Shown here piece by piece: positions 1-8,897 of a DNA stretch of 47,682 bases (position 1 is its first letter; every line of letters starts with the position of its first letter). This DNA is from Bacteroidales bacterium (GTDB lineage: Bacteria; Bacteroidota; Bacteroidia; Bacteroidales; UBA932), in assembly GCA_017458265.1 (NCBI GenBank), contig JAFTFV010000061.1, forward strand, positions 1 through 47,682, in the 5' to 3' direction. The notes under the pieces are model-generated. The model was not told the origin of the DNA, ran no database searches, and was given only the letters and a program-made list of their open reading frames with translations. Position numbers and translations under genes: made by a program.

Positions 1-411
1 AAGGAAGAATCGGCAAACATTGACAGGAAGGCGATGACCTCGCCGGACCTCATTTACGGGCTCATGGTTCCGGTCATGAGAAACCTTGACCATGAGGAGT
101 GCTGGGCTGTGTTCTTGAACAGGCGCAACCACGTGCTGAGCAAGCAGATGATTTGCTCCGGAAGCCTTGAAAACACCCTTATCGACACAAGGCGGATAAT
201 CAAGTTCGCCATCGAAAAGCAGGCCGGGAGCATCATACTGGTGCATAATCACCCTAGCGGCACCACAATGCCGTCTGACAGCGACATCCGTCAGACAGAT
301 ATTGTCAGGAAAGCCCTTTCAGTAATGGAAATAAAGCTTCTGGACCATATTATTATAGCCGGAGACAGTTTCTTCTCCTTCGCCCAGGAAAAGGTCTTCG
401 AAATACGTTGA
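1..411 (+). CDS. radC: RadC-family JAB/MPN domain protein, 3' part only
   Basis: The frame is open from the first base of the window, so this is the C-terminal part of a longer gene; an internal ATG at 34 need not be the start. The visible product ends in a RadC-type JAMM domain: HNHPSG followed by SDSD gives the His-x-His...Ser...Asp zinc-site pattern. RadC proteins were named as DNA repair factors, but their biochemical role is not settled. The gene ends 50 bp before upp, which has its own promoter box. The family is clear; the missing N-terminus (normally helix-hairpin-helix) cannot be judged. Confidence 0.85.
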   Translation, partial: KEESANIDRKAMTSPDLIYGLMVPVMRNLDHEECWAVFLNRRNHVLSKQMICSGSLENTLIDTRRIIKFAIEKQAGSIILVHNHPSGTTMPSDSDIRQTDIVRKALSVMEIKLLDHIIIAGDSFFSFAQEKVFEIR

Positions 412-438
412 CTTTTGGAAGTTTTTTTCATATATTTG
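408..438 (+). promoter_or_regulatory. Promoter of upp
   Basis: TTG at 408-410, 20 bp, then TATATTTG at 431-438 fits the Bacteroidota consensus. Transcription would start about 15 bp before the upp ATG at 462. Confidence 0.5.
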
Positions 439-461
439 TCTTCGGATAAATCTGCATTCGT

Positions 462-1115
462 ATGAAAGTCATCAATCTTGGCGAAACAAATTCCGTTCTC
501 GGCAGTTTCATCGCCGAACTGCGTGACATCCGCATTCAGAAGGACAGCCTCCGGTTCAGGACCAACCTTGAAAGAGTGGGAGAGATCTTCGCGTACGAGA
601 TTTCCAAGACACTCACCTATTCCGAAAAGGATGTAACCACGCCTCTAGGAATCGCAAGGGTATCCACCCCGGACAGCCAGATTGTTGCTTCCACCATCCT
701 CAGGGCCGGCCTTCCAGTCCATAACGGCGTCATTCGCTTCTTCGACCATGCCGAATCGGCCTTCCTTGCAGCCTTCAGGAAATACGGGAAAGGAGATTAC
801 TTTGAAATCCGGGCCGATTATTGCACAACTCCATCTCTGGAAGGCAAGGTGCTCATTCTGTCAGACACCCTCATTGCCACCGGCTCATCCGTGGAAGTTG
901 TACTGAAAAAACTCATTCATGACGGCGGCCATCCGTCACAAATCCATATCGTCTGCCCTATTGCCAGCAGCTATGCAGTGGACATGCTCTGCCAGAAACT
1001 GGACGACGACGTAACCCTCTGGGTAGCCGCAATAGATCCCGAACTCACAAGCCACAGCTTCATCATTCCCGGTCTGGGTGATGCAGGCGACCTGGCTTTC
1101 GGCGGAAAATTATAA
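462..1115 (+). CDS. upp: Uracil phosphoribosyltransferase
   Basis: 217 residues, full length for Upp, which converts uracil and PRPP to UMP in pyrimidine salvage. The C-terminus carries the family's uracil-binding signature, IPGLGDAGDLAFGGK. The PRPP loop reads SDTLIATGSS, where most Upp proteins have DPMLATGGS, so the usual aspartate-proline is changed, as in several Bacteroidota homologues. It is monocistronic with a promoter box just upstream. Its last 6 bp overlap the 3' end of the convergent rpoN, and no terminator is visible between the two. Confidence 0.9.
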   Translation: MKVINLGETNSVLGSFIAELRDIRIQKDSLRFRTNLERVGEIFAYEISKTLTYSEKDVTTPLGIARVSTPDSQIVASTILRAGLPVHNGVIRFFDHAESAFLAAFRKYGKGDYFEIRADYCTTPSLEGKVLILSDTLIATGSSVEVVLKKLIHDGGHPSQIHIVCPIASSYAVDMLCQKLDDDVTLWVAAIDPELTSHSFIIPGLGDAGDLAFGGKL

Positions 1116-2564
1116 ATCCCTTCTCATCCGCGCCTTGGGTATATCCAGCTGGGCGCGGTATTTTGCAATGGTACGACGTGCGACCTTGTATCCTTTCGAG
1201 GACAGGGCATCCACGAGTTCGTCGTCGGTAAGGGGGTTGTGCTTGTCTTCAGAATCGACAAGATCTTTAAGCACCTTCTTGATTTCGCGGGTGGAAACTT
1301 CCTCTCCGTCGCTGTTTTCGAGTCCCTCGGAGAAGAAATACTTGAGCGGGAATATGCCGAAGTGTGTCTCTATCCACTTGCTGTTCACCACTCTTGAAAT
1401 AGTGCTGATATCAAAACCGGTGCGCTCTGCAATATCCTTGAGGACCATGGGCTTGAGTGAACTTTCGTCCCCGTCCATGAAGTACTCCCGCTGATAGTCC
1501 AGTATGGCCCTCATTGTACTCTCAAGGGTATTCTGCCTCTGACGCAGGGCCTCAACGAACCATTTTGCCGAATCTATCTTCTGCTTCACGAAGGCAGCGG
1601 CATCTTTGTCGGCCCGGGAGTTTGACATGCGGCCGGTTTCCAGTATCTCCGAGTACTTGTGGTTGATCCTGAGTTCCGGGATGGAAAACCGGGGCATGGA
1701 AAGGATGAGTTCCCCGTGTTCGTATTCAAGACGGAAGTCAGGGACCACCTGTTGGGCCTGGTCGTTATAGGAGTCGTCGATGTCTCCGCCGGGAGCGGGA
1801 TTCAGATGGCGGATCTCTTCCATCACGGCCTTCATTTCATCCTCGGAGAGGTGAAGGCGGGCCATTATCTTCTGGAAATGGCGGTTCTTGAAGGCTTCGA
1901 ACTGAGTATCGACAACCTTTATGGCATTCTCTACCGAAGGTGTGCGTTTCTTGTCTTCAAGCTGTATCAGGAGGCATTCCCTGAGGTCCCTTGCGCCGAC
2001 ACCGGAAGGTTCGAACTGCTGAATCACCTTGAGCATGTCCTCTACTTCCTCTGCCGTAGCTTCTACACCGGCTCGGAATGCAAGGTCATCCACCAGTGAT
2101 TCAATGTCACGGCGCAGATATCCGTCATCGTCCAGTGAGCCGATGATGAATGTCGCCACGGTGCGTTGATGGTCTGTAAGGTTGCGGTATCCCAACTGCT
2201 CCAGAAGGCTCTGGGAGAAGCTCTGCTTCACGGAGAAGGTGTTGTATTCGGGCCTTTCATCCTTTCCCCAGTTGTTCACGTGAAGGTTATAGGAAGGAAT
2301 ATCGTCATCATTGGAGCCGTAGTTCTCCTCGAGTGAGCCGCCGCTCTGTTCCCTTTCCTCAACCTCTGAGATTGAAACGTCGCGGGGTTCGTCGCTGCCG
2401 CCCTGGGGGGTGGTGTCGTCCAGAACAGGGTTGTCGTTAAGGACCTCCCGGACATGCTGCTCCAGAGCCTGCACCGGCATCTCGATCAGCTTTATGGTCT
2501 GGATCTGGAGCGGAGAAAGCTTCTGCTGGAGTTTTTGCTGGAGTCCCTGTTCAATGGCCGCCAT
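1110..2564 (-). CDS. rpoN: RNA polymerase sigma-54 factor
   Basis: 484 residues with full sigma-54 architecture. The N-terminal activator-interacting region is Gln/Leu rich (QQKLQQKLSPLQIQTIKLIE), followed by an acidic region II near 50-90, a core-binding region, a helix-turn-helix near 380-400, and the RpoN box ARRTIAKYRAQL at about 462-473, which reads the -24 element. It directs transcription that depends on AAA+ enhancer-binding proteins; none is encoded in this window. It lies 2 bp after the SPOR-domain gene and is probably the last gene of a three-gene operon with it and the lipoprotein gene. The start has the usual MAAIEQGLQQKL opening. Confidence 0.95.
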   Translation of the reverse strand: MAAIEQGLQQKLQQKLSPLQIQTIKLIEMPVQALEQHVREVLNDNPVLDDTTPQGGSDEPRDVSISEVEEREQSGGSLEENYGSNDDDIPSYNLHVNNWGKDERPEYNTFSVKQSFSQSLLEQLGYRNLTDHQRTVATFIIGSLDDDGYLRRDIESLVDDLAFRAGVEATAEEVEDMLKVIQQFEPSGVGARDLRECLLIQLEDKKRTPSVENAIKVVDTQFEAFKNRHFQKIMARLHLSEDEMKAVMEEIRHLNPAPGGDIDDSYNDQAQQVVPDFRLEYEHGELILSMPRFSIPELRINHKYSEILETGRMSNSRADKDAAAFVKQKIDSAKWFVEALRQRQNTLESTMRAILDYQREYFMDGDESSLKPMVLKDIAERTGFDISTISRVVNSKWIETHFGIFPLKYFFSEGLENSDGEEVSTREIKKVLKDLVDSEDKHNPLTDDELVDALSSKGYKVARRTIAKYRAQLDIPKARMRRDL

Positions 2565-2566
2565 AA

Positions 2567-3031
2567 CTACATGGGATAATTGATGCTCTTCTCTTTAATT
2601 ATATATGCAGTAGGATATATGCTCTTAAGAGCCATATAGAGCTTAAGGGCTTCCTCCTTGGAACGGAAGTCCCCTACCGCCACTTTGTAATTTGGGCTTT
2701 CGAAACTGCGATATACGCCAACATCCGGGTACTGGGAACGGATATATGCCGCAATGCTTTCACTGCGTGTACGCGCCTGTGGGCTGTTATCGTAGAAAAC
2801 ACGGATTCTGTATCCCGAAACAGACTTGGTCCTGTTTGCGCTGATATAACTTGCAAGGGCACTGCGAACCGCACTGGACTGGCTCACCTTGATTCCGCTG
2901 CCCATGAGAGTCATGATGTCACGCCCGACAAGGGTGGTATCCATTGTGGCCCTGGTAAGTGAATCGAGTTCCTGCGCTCCGGCGGTGAGGCCGAGAATCA
3001 GGGCAGAAAGTATGATAATAAGTCTTTTCAT
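2567..3031 (-). CDS. SPOR-domain-like secreted protein
   Basis: 154 residues with a cleavable signal peptide (MKRLIIILSALILGLTAGAQ). The C-terminal half (about 70-150) resembles a SPOR peptidoglycan-binding repeat: an RIRVFYDNSPQART strand, then YKVAVGDFRSKEEALKLYMALK. SPOR domains bind denuded glycan strands at septa, so a periplasmic wall-associated role is inferred. The ATG overlaps the stop of the upstream lipoprotein gene (ATGA), and rpoN follows after 2 bp. No catalytic motif is visible. Confidence 0.7.
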   Translation of the reverse strand: MKRLIIILSALILGLTAGAQELDSLTRATMDTTLVGRDIMTLMGSGIKVSQSSAVRSALASYISANRTKSVSGYRIRVFYDNSPQARTRSESIAAYIRSQYPDVGVYRSFESPNYKVAVGDFRSKEEALKLYMALKSIYPTAYIIKEKSINYPM

Positions 3032-3495
3032 CGTGAAGTGAGCTTTGTTATCGAGAGATCGTTGAATGCAAGGTCCGTGCCCAAACCGTGCTTGTTTGCG
3101 ACATGGAGTTTGATATCGGCAGTGAGCCTGTCCGGATTGCCTTGAGACAGAAGGGGAAGCAGGCTCAGGAGGGAGACGCCGTCTACCAGGGAGGCAGAGC
3201 AGGGATACTCGTAAACCTTTTCCGATTTCTTTTCCAGAAGGATTTCCCCTCCTTCAACATTGACAAGGGGGCGGTCTGCGTATTTTACGGTTCCGCTCAG
3301 GTCAGATACGCTGAAGGTCCCGGCAGGATTGCTTATTCCAATGAGAAGAACCGCATCAAGAGACCTGGATGACGTGGGCGCTATGTACTTGAAATCCACC
3401 GACGTCACTGTGATATCTTTGACTTTGGACATACTGCACCCTGCCGCCATTACCATGGCAAGTACCAGAAATGCAATATGTCCAAATCTTTTCAC
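3028..3495 (-). CDS. LEA-type-2-like lipoprotein
   Basis: 155 residues starting at GTG. The lipobox ends at Cys20 (AMVMAAGC), so it is predicted to be a lipoprotein. The rest is beta-rich, with a pattern like water-stress/LEA-2 domains of immunoglobulin fold (VDFKYIAPTSSRSLDAVLLIGISNP). No active site is seen and the function is unknown. It is the first gene of the operon with the SPOR protein and rpoN. The promoter box TATCTTTG ends 5 nt before the GTG, so the message is probably leaderless. Confidence 0.65.
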   Translation of the reverse strand: MKRFGHIAFLVLAMVMAAGCSMSKVKDITVTSVDFKYIAPTSSRSLDAVLLIGISNPAGTFSVSDLSGTVKYADRPLVNVEGGEILLEKKSEKVYEYPCSASLVDGVSLLSLLPLLSQGNPDRLTADIKLHVANKHGLGTDLAFNDLSITKLTSR

Positions 3496-3500
3496 GGATA

Positions 3501-3508
3501 CAAAGATA
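3501..3508 (-). promoter_or_regulatory. -7 box adjoining a GTG start
   Basis: TATCTTTG on the minus strand ends 5 nt upstream of the GTG at 3495-3493. No convincing -33 TTTG is seen at 19-21 bp. Confidence 0.5.
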
Positions 3509-3516
3509 CTGCTTTT

Positions 3517-4236
3517 TTAGAATACAAGCAGATAAAGTCCTGCGGCAATTGCACCGCCCACGAGCGGACCGCACACGGGCACCCAACTGTATGACCAGCC
3601 GCTGTCACGTTTACCCTCGATGGGAAGGATGGCATGAGCAAGACGGGGGCTGAGGTCACGCGCGGGGTTCATGGCATAACCGGTGGTTGCGCCAAGTGAC
3701 ATACCTAGGGACATGATGACGCAGGTCACGGGGAAGGCGCCGAGGCTGCCCATTCCCACGTTTGCATTACCCTTGGTACCGAGAGCCAGGATAACGAACA
3801 CCAGAAGTCCGGTTGCGATGACCTCTGAGAGGAAGTTGCGCCAGGGATTCCAGATTGCAGGCATGGTGCAGAATGTGCCAAGCATTGCATCGGGCTGGTC
3901 TTTTGTTGCCTTGTAATGGTCCTTGTAGAAAATCCAGACGAGTACGGCACCAAGGAAACCGCCGACCATCTGGGCGATTATATAACCGGGAACAAGGTTC
4001 CAGGCAAAAGTGCCGGCAAGTGCAAGACCAAGAGTGACGGCAGGATTCAGGTGTGCTCCGGAAACGGGGCCTACGATGAGTACGCCCACCATGACGGCGA
4101 AACCCCATGCGAGGGTTACGACCACCCAACCTGCTCCCTGGGCCTTGGATTTATTGAGAGTAACTGCTGCACAGACGCCGTCGCCAAGAAGGACGAGGGC
4201 AAGCGTGCCGATAAGTTCAAAAATGTATTGAGTCAT
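3517..4236 (-). CDS. glpF: Glycerol facilitator / aquaporin (MIP family)
   Basis: 239 residues, six predicted transmembrane helices plus the two half-helix NPA loops of the MIP family: HLNPAV (NPA at 64-66) and MNPARD (190-192). An Asp directly after the second NPAR is typical of glycerol-conducting members. It passes glycerol through the inner membrane by facilitated diffusion. It follows glpK by 4 bp, so uptake and phosphorylation are coupled in one operon. No terminator is visible after it. Confidence 0.92.
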   Translation of the reverse strand: MTQYIFELIGTLALVLLGDGVCAAVTLNKSKAQGAGWVVVTLAWGFAVMVGVLIVGPVSGAHLNPAVTLGLALAGTFAWNLVPGYIIAQMVGGFLGAVLVWIFYKDHYKATKDQPDAMLGTFCTMPAIWNPWRNFLSEVIATGLLVFVILALGTKGNANVGMGSLGAFPVTCVIMSLGMSLGATTGYAMNPARDLSPRLAHAILPIEGKRDSGWSYSWVPVCGPLVGGAIAAGLYLLVF

Positions 4237-4240
4237 AGCG

Positions 4241-5716
4241 TTATTTGTTTATTGTTCTCTTAATGGCGTCGGCCCAGCCTGCCTTGAGTGCCTTGGTGTC
4301 TGAGCCGGAGGGCTTGAACTGGGCATCCACCTGCCACTGGCGCTTGATTTCGTCGATGGAACCCCAGTAACCTACGGCGAGGCCGGCGAGGTATGCAGCA
4401 CCCATTGCGGTGGTTTCCGTAACCTTTGGACGGATGACGGATGTGTCAAGGATATCGGCCTGGAACTGCATCATGAGGTTGTTCCGGGATGCGCCGCCGT
4501 CAACCTTGAGTTCCGAAAGCTTAACGCCGGCATCGTTCTGCATGGCGTTCACAATGTCCATGGTCTGGAATGCGATTCCCTCCAGGGCCGCACGGGCGAT
4601 ATGCGCTGCCGTAGTTCCACGGGTTATGCCGGAAATGAGTCCGCGTGCCGATGAATCCCAGTATGGAGCGCCCATGCCGGTTAGCGCAGGGACGAAATAG
4701 ACTCCGGCGTTGTCCGGGACAGATGCTGCAAGGGCTTCGATCTCAGAGCTGGAACGGATGATTCCAAGGCCGTCCCTGAGCCACTGGACGACGGAACCGC
4801 CCACGAAGATGGAGCCTTCAAGTGCATACTGAACCTTATTGCCGATCTTCCATGCAACGGTGGTGAGCAGGTTATTCTTGGACATGATGGGCTTTTCTCC
4901 GGTGTTCATGAGAAGGAAGCAGCCTGTGCCATAAGTGTTCTTTACGCTTCCGGGTTCAGTGCACATCTGGCCGAAGAGGGCGGCCTGCTGGTCGCCGGCG
5001 ATTCCGGCGATGGGAACCTCGTGTGCGAAGATGGTGGTCTTGGTGTTGCCGTAGACCTCGGACGAGGACCTTACGGCAGGCATCATGGATGCGGGGATAT
5101 CAAGGAGTTCCAGGAGCTCTTTATCCCACTCAAGCGTATTGATATTGAACAGCATGGTGCGGGAGGCGTTGGAGACGTCGGTCACGTGTACCTCTCCGCG
5201 TGTAAGCTGCCATACCAGCCATGTATCAACGGTTCCGAAACGGAGTTTTCCGGCTTCGGCCTTTTCGCGGGCGCCGGGTACGTTGTCAAGTATCCAGCGG
5301 ATCTTCGTACCGGAGAAATAGGCATCGACAATAAGGCCTGTCTTCCGGCGGATCTTTTCGGCATAAGGGCTGAGCGTTTCGCAGAATTCTGCCGTGCGGC
5401 GGTCCTGCCAGACAATAGCATTATACACGGGTGCTCCGGTCTCGGCATCCCAGACGATTGTGGTTTCCCTCTGGTTGGTTATGCCGATACCGGCGATATC
5501 CAGGCCGTTGATGCCGATTGCAGAGATGGCCTCGGCAATAACTGCTGCCTCCGAAGCCCAGATCTCCATGGGATCGTGCTCCACCCAGCCGGGTTTTGGG
5601 AAATGCTGGGTGAACTCCTTCTGGGCCACGCTGCAGATACTGCCATCATGGTCAAAAACAATGGCGCGGGAACTGCTGGTTCCCTGGTCGAGCGCCAGAA
5701 TGTACTTCTTTTCCAT
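4241..5716 (-). CDS. glpK: Glycerol kinase
   Basis: 491 residues from the ATG at 5716 ([19 protein letters not shown]), which matches the family's N-terminus. An in-frame ATG at 5752 would overlap miaB by about 30 bp and add a non-homologous leader. FGGY kinase features are present: the phosphate loop [14 protein letters not shown], the middle [10 protein letters not shown] loop, and [14 protein letters not shown] near the C-terminus. It phosphorylates glycerol with ATP to sn-glycerol-3-phosphate. It lies 5 bp after miaB and 4 bp before glpF. The three are probably co-transcribed. Confidence 0.95.
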   Translation of the reverse strand: MEKKYILALDQGTSSSRAIVFDHDGSICSVAQKEFTQHFPKPGWVEHDPMEIWASEAAVIAEAISAIGINGLDIAGIGITNQRETTIVWDAETGAPVYNAIVWQDRRTAEFCETLSPYAEKIRRKTGLIVDAYFSGTKIRWILDNVPGAREKAEAGKLRFGTVDTWLVWQLTRGEVHVTDVSNASRTMLFNINTLEWDKELLELLDIPASMMPAVRSSSEVYGNTKTTIFAHEVPIAGIAGDQQAALFGQMCTEPGSVKNTYGTGCFLLMNTGEKPIMSKNNLLTTVAWKIGNKVQYALEGSIFVGGSVVQWLRDGLGIIRSSSEIEALAASVPDNAGVYFVPALTGMGAPYWDSSARGLISGITRGTTAAHIARAALEGIAFQTMDIVNAMQNDAGVKLSELKVDGGASRNNLMMQFQADILDTSVIRPKVTETTAMGAAYLAGLAVGYWGSIDEIKRQWQVDAQFKPSGSDTKALKAGWADAIKRTINK

Positions 5717-5721
5717 ATCGG

Positions 5722-7026
5722 TTATTTGCATATTAGTGTTGCACTTGTACAATCCGTGACGGTGACTGTTGCGTAGTCGCCTGGTTTGAGGTCACGGGCG
5801 GGGAAAACACACATCATGTTGTTGGATGCGCGGCCGCAAAGCTGGCCGGGATCCCTCTTTGAGGGGCCTTCGACAAGGACTTCGAAGGTCTTTCCTATCT
5901 GGGCGCGGTAACGCTCGAGGGAGATGGCGTTCTGCTGCTCGATGATTTCCTGGAGACGGCGTTTCTTGACATCTTCGGGGACATCGTCCGGCATGGTCCT
6001 GTGGGCCAGGGTGCCGGGACGTTCGGAGTAGGCAAACATGAAAGCCCAGTCAAAACGCACCTCTGCCATGAGACTCATCGTGGCCTCATGGTCTTCTTCC
6101 GTTTCGCTTGAGAATCCGGCAATGACATCTGTAGTGAGGCCGCACTCGGGAATGAGCGAGCGTATCTTGGAGACTCTTTCCAGATACCACTGACGGTCAT
6201 ATTTCCTGCGCATCTTTTCCAGCATCCTGGAACTGCCGCTCTGGACCGGAAGATGGATGTGTTTGCAGATGTTAGGATATGCGGCCATGGTCTCTATGAC
6301 CTCGTCGGAGATATCCTTGGGATGGGAGGTTGCAAAACGGACGCGAAGAAGCGGACTGATCTCTGCAACCATCCTGAGGAGGGCGGCGAAATTGACGGTT
6401 TCATCGGCCCCCTTCCAGAGATAGCTGTCTACGTTCTGCCCGAGAAGGGTAACTTCACGATAGCCGCGCTGAAAGACATCGCAGGCTTCGCGGACTATGC
6501 TGTGGGCATCCCTGGAACGCTCTGCGCCGCGGGTATAAGGCACTACGCAATATGAGCAGACGTTGTTGCAGCCTCTCATGATGGAAATGAATGCCGAAAG
6601 GCCGTTCTTGTCTGTCCTGACCGGGGTAATATCGGCATAAGTTTCGTCCCTGGAAAGGAGGACGTCAATCTGGGGATTGTCCGGGGTGATGGCATCCAGA
6701 AGCTTTGGAAGTGAGCGGTAGGCGTCGGGGCCGACGACGAGGTCTACCTTGCCGGTATCCAGCAGCTTGTCCTTGAGGCGTTCTGCCATGCAGCCCACGA
6801 TGCCGATGAAGGCGCCCTTCTTGCGATGGCTGTTGAAATGGTCTATGCGGCCCCAGATACGCTGCTCTGCGTTGTCACGCACAGAGCAGGTGTTGGCCAT
6901 GACAAGGTCTGCATCTTCAATGTCTTCGGTGCGGGTGTATCCCGCTTTTTCAAGTATTGCGAAAATGACTTCGGTGTCGTTCACGTTCATCTGACAGCCG
7001 TAAGTCTCAATGTAGGCTTTTTTCAT
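5722..7026 (-). CDS. miaB: tRNA-2-methylthio-N6-dimethylallyladenosine synthase
   Basis: 434 residues with the three MiaB domains. The N-terminal UPF0004 domain has its cluster cysteines in TYGCQMN, ANTCSVR and IVGCMAE. The radical SAM domain has CNNVCSYC, and a C-terminal TRAM domain spans about 370-430. It adds a methylthio group to i6A37 of tRNAs that read codons starting with U, using two iron-sulfur clusters and SAM. It is the first gene of the operon with glpK and glpF. Its promoter box ends 4 nt before the ATG. The TYGCQMN and SERPGT motifs favour MiaB over RimO or MtaB. Confidence 0.95.
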   Translation of the reverse strand: MKKAYIETYGCQMNVNDTEVIFAILEKAGYTRTEDIEDADLVMANTCSVRDNAEQRIWGRIDHFNSHRKKGAFIGIVGCMAERLKDKLLDTGKVDLVVGPDAYRSLPKLLDAITPDNPQIDVLLSRDETYADITPVRTDKNGLSAFISIMRGCNNVCSYCVVPYTRGAERSRDAHSIVREACDVFQRGYREVTLLGQNVDSYLWKGADETVNFAALLRMVAEISPLLRVRFATSHPKDISDEVIETMAAYPNICKHIHLPVQSGSSRMLEKMRRKYDRQWYLERVSKIRSLIPECGLTTDVIAGFSSETEEDHEATMSLMAEVRFDWAFMFAYSERPGTLAHRTMPDDVPEDVKKRRLQEIIEQQNAISLERYRAQIGKTFEVLVEGPSKRDPGQLCGRASNNMMCVFPARDLKPGDYATVTVTDCTSATLICK

Positions 7027-7030
7027 CTCT

Positions 7031-7038
7031 CAAATTTA
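7031..7038 (-). promoter_or_regulatory. -7 box of the miaB operon
   Basis: TAAATTTG on the minus strand, then AGAG and the ATG at 7026-7024. A 4-nt gap puts the predicted start of transcription at or within the start codon. Confidence 0.5.
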
Positions 7039-7087
7039 CACATTTTTTCCGACTTGACACTGCACAGACATGTTGTTAAAAAGTTTG

Positions 7088-7140
7088 TGGAAAATTTTGG
7101 AAGAAATTGTAACAAAGTGGAAAATTTTTGTTAACTTTGC
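7088..7140 (+). promoter_or_regulatory. dcw promoter with probable MraZ operator repeats
   Basis: TGGAA occurs at 7088, 7098 and 7118, with a degenerate TGTAA at 7108: four pentamers in a 10-bp register with 5-nt spacers. MraZ of other bacteria binds tandem TGGGN-like repeats with 5-nt spacers upstream of its own gene, so this is a strong operator candidate. A -7 box, TAACTTTGC, lies at 7132-7140, directly after the last repeat; the nearest -33 TTG is at 7107-7109 (22 bp). Bound MraZ would cover the polymerase site. The leader to mraZ is about 35 nt. Confidence 0.65.
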
Positions 7141-7180
7141 ACACAAAGCGTGAAAGTATAAAGTTTAACAATCAAGCCAA

Positions 7181-7642
7181 ATGGTCAGATTCTTTGGAAA
7201 AGCCAGCGGGAAAGTAGATGACAAGGGGCGCCTGGTGCTCCCTGCCATCTTCCGTGACGCCATGGTCCGCGGCGGTTCCGAAGGAATGACCCTTGTGCTC
7301 AAGAAGAATATCCAGCAGCCCTGCCTGGACCTTTTCCCGTCAGAGGAATGGGACCGCCGCAGCGGACTCATCCTGGATAAAATAGATACTGAACTCAGTA
7401 CTGAAGACGCTTTGTTTTGGACCAAGTACAATGACGGCGTCTTCACAATCGTCCCGGACACAAAGCTGGGCCGCTTGAACATACCGTCAGAACTGCTTGA
7501 AAGTGCAGGTATAACCAAAGAGGTTGTATTCGGCGGTGTAGGCTACAAGCTCCAGATCTGGGATGCAGACACTTACAAAGCCAATCTCCTGTCTGATCAG
7601 GAATTCAAAGACGCAGCCTCCAAATTGTCCGCAAGGAAATAA
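7181..7642 (+). CDS. mraZ: Transcriptional regulator MraZ
   Basis: 153 residues, two SpoVT/AbrB-like swapped-hairpin repeats with the family signature near the start (GKVDDKGRLVLPAIFRD) and a second copy at about 85-130 (DTKLGRLNIPSELLE). MraZ forms a ring that binds direct repeats before its own operon and controls dcw genes. The phased TGGAA repeats upstream fit this. It is the first gene of the cluster; rsmH follows after 11 bp. Confidence 0.95.
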   Translation: MVRFFGKASGKVDDKGRLVLPAIFRDAMVRGGSEGMTLVLKKNIQQPCLDLFPSEEWDRRSGLILDKIDTELSTEDALFWTKYNDGVFTIVPDTKLGRLNIPSELLESAGITKEVVFGGVGYKLQIWDADTYKANLLSDQEFKDAASKLSARK

Positions 7643-7653
7643 GGAGGGGCCGA

Positions 7654-8565
7654 ATGTCTGAGTATCATACACCTGTGCTTTTGGAAGAGAGTATCTCCTT
7701 CCTTGTCACAAATCCTGAAGGAATATACGCTGATGCCACTTTCGGAGGCGGTGGTCACACCGCTCTCCTACTTTCACGCTTACTCGATGGCGGCCGGGTC
7801 ATCGCCTTCGATCGTGACATTGACGCTATAGAAAACGGTCTCAAGGACCCCCGCCTCACCCTTGTCCACAACAACTTCCGCTTTATCGAGAACTATGCGG
7901 TACACGAGTTTGGCAAGAGTCAGGTGCTGGACGGCGTCCTTGCAGACCTTGGCGTGAGCTCTCACCAGTTTGACACCCCGGAGCGCGGCTTCAGCTTCCG
8001 CTTCGAGGATGCCCCGCTGGACATGAGAATGGGACAGGAAGCGCAGCTCACCGCCGCTGATGTTGTGAACACTTACCCCGAAGAGAGGCTCACGAGCCTT
8101 CTGAGCCTCTACGGGGAAGTGGAGAACGCAAGACAGATAGCAAGGCTCATAAAGGCAGCAGGTGAAATCCGCACCACCGGAGACCTGGACAGGGCTATAG
8201 CAAAGGCAATCCCCCAGAACATTGCCCACAAGGTCCTGGCAAAGATATACCAGGCTCTTCGCATAGAAGTCAACGGCGAAATGCGTTCACTTGAGAAATT
8301 CCTCGAGGGCACGGCCGCAACCATCAAACCCGGCGGACGCCTTGCCGTCATCAGCTACCACAGCCTGGAAGACAGGATGGTCAAGAACTTCATCCGCACA
8401 GGACGAATAGACGGAGTCGAGACCAAAGACATATACGGGCGCGTATCAACGCCATGGGAAGCGGTAACCAGGAAACCGGTCATCCCCTCCGAAAGCGAAA
8501 TTGCCGGAAACACCCGCGCTAGAAGCGCAAAACTGCGTGTGGCAGAAAGGAGGGCCGATGTATGA
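7654..8565 (+). CDS. rsmH: 16S rRNA (cytosine1402-N4)-methyltransferase
   Basis: 303 residues. SAM-binding motifs: YADATFGGGGHT (about 25-36) and an acidic turn AFDRDIDAI; the conserved GVLADLGVSSHQFD and ISYHSLEDR motifs are also present. It N4-methylates C1402 in the ribosomal P site and is a standard second gene of dcw clusters. The start is set by AGGAGGGG at 7642-7649, a strong Shine-Dalgarno that is uncommon in this phylum. The 3' end overlaps ftsL by 4 bp. Confidence 0.95.
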   Translation: MSEYHTPVLLEESISFLVTNPEGIYADATFGGGGHTALLLSRLLDGGRVIAFDRDIDAIENGLKDPRLTLVHNNFRFIENYAVHEFGKSQVLDGVLADLGVSSHQFDTPERGFSFRFEDAPLDMRMGQEAQLTAADVVNTYPEERLTSLLSLYGEVENARQIARLIKAAGEIRTTGDLDRAIAKAIPQNIAHKVLAKIYQALRIEVNGEMRSLEKFLEGTAATIKPGGRLAVISYHSLEDRMVKNFIRTGRIDGVETKDIYGRVSTPWEAVTRKPVIPSESEIAGNTRARSAKLRVAERRADV

Positions 8566-8897
8566 AAAAGTTCTGGACTGCGACGAAGAACATATTCAAG
8601 GCGCTCAGAAACGGGGAATTCCTCCTGAGAATCAGGGCCGACAAGTACTACCTCCACATCATGTACCTCTTTCTCCTGATGTGGCTGAGTATCCTCCTGA
8701 GCCTGAGGGTGGACAAGACTCTTGCCACAGCAGGCAGGAACAAGGCAGCAATCGAAGAGCTCAGGATACGCCACTCGCAGAAAGAAGCCGAACTGGTAAA
8801 ACTCCAGAGCGCATCGGAAATAGAAAGAAGACTTGACAGGATGGGTTCGAACGTGGCAATGCCAAAGGAACCCGCAATGATATTAAAAAGGAAGTAA
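8562..8897 (+). CDS. ftsL: FtsL-like division protein
   Basis: 111 residues: a basic cytoplasmic N-terminus, one transmembrane helix (about 34-50) and a periplasmic coiled coil rich in E, K, L and R (about 55-95). Size, topology and position between rsmH and ftsI match FtsL of Bacteroidota, which joins FtsQ and FtsB to activate FtsWI. Sequence identity to proteobacterial FtsL is low, so the call rests on context and topology. It has a good Shine-Dalgarno (AAAGGAGG), overlaps rsmH by 4 bp, and shares one base with ftsI. Confidence 0.75.
   Translation: MKKFWTATKNIFKALRNGEFLLRIRADKYYLHIMYLFLLMWLSILLSLRVDKTLATAGRNKAAIEELRIRHSQKEAELVKLQSASEIERRLDRMGSNVAMPKEPAMILKRK

Noticed and set aside
5717-5752. 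Upstream start for glpK at 5752
   Set aside because: It would lie inside miaB and add residues not found in glycerol kinases; the ATG at 5716 gives the usual N-terminus.
7027-7180. A CRISPR-like array in the TGGAA repeats
   Set aside because: Repeat units are only 5 bp with 5-nt spacers; protein-binding repeats explain them better. No CRISPR array or cas gene occurs in the window.
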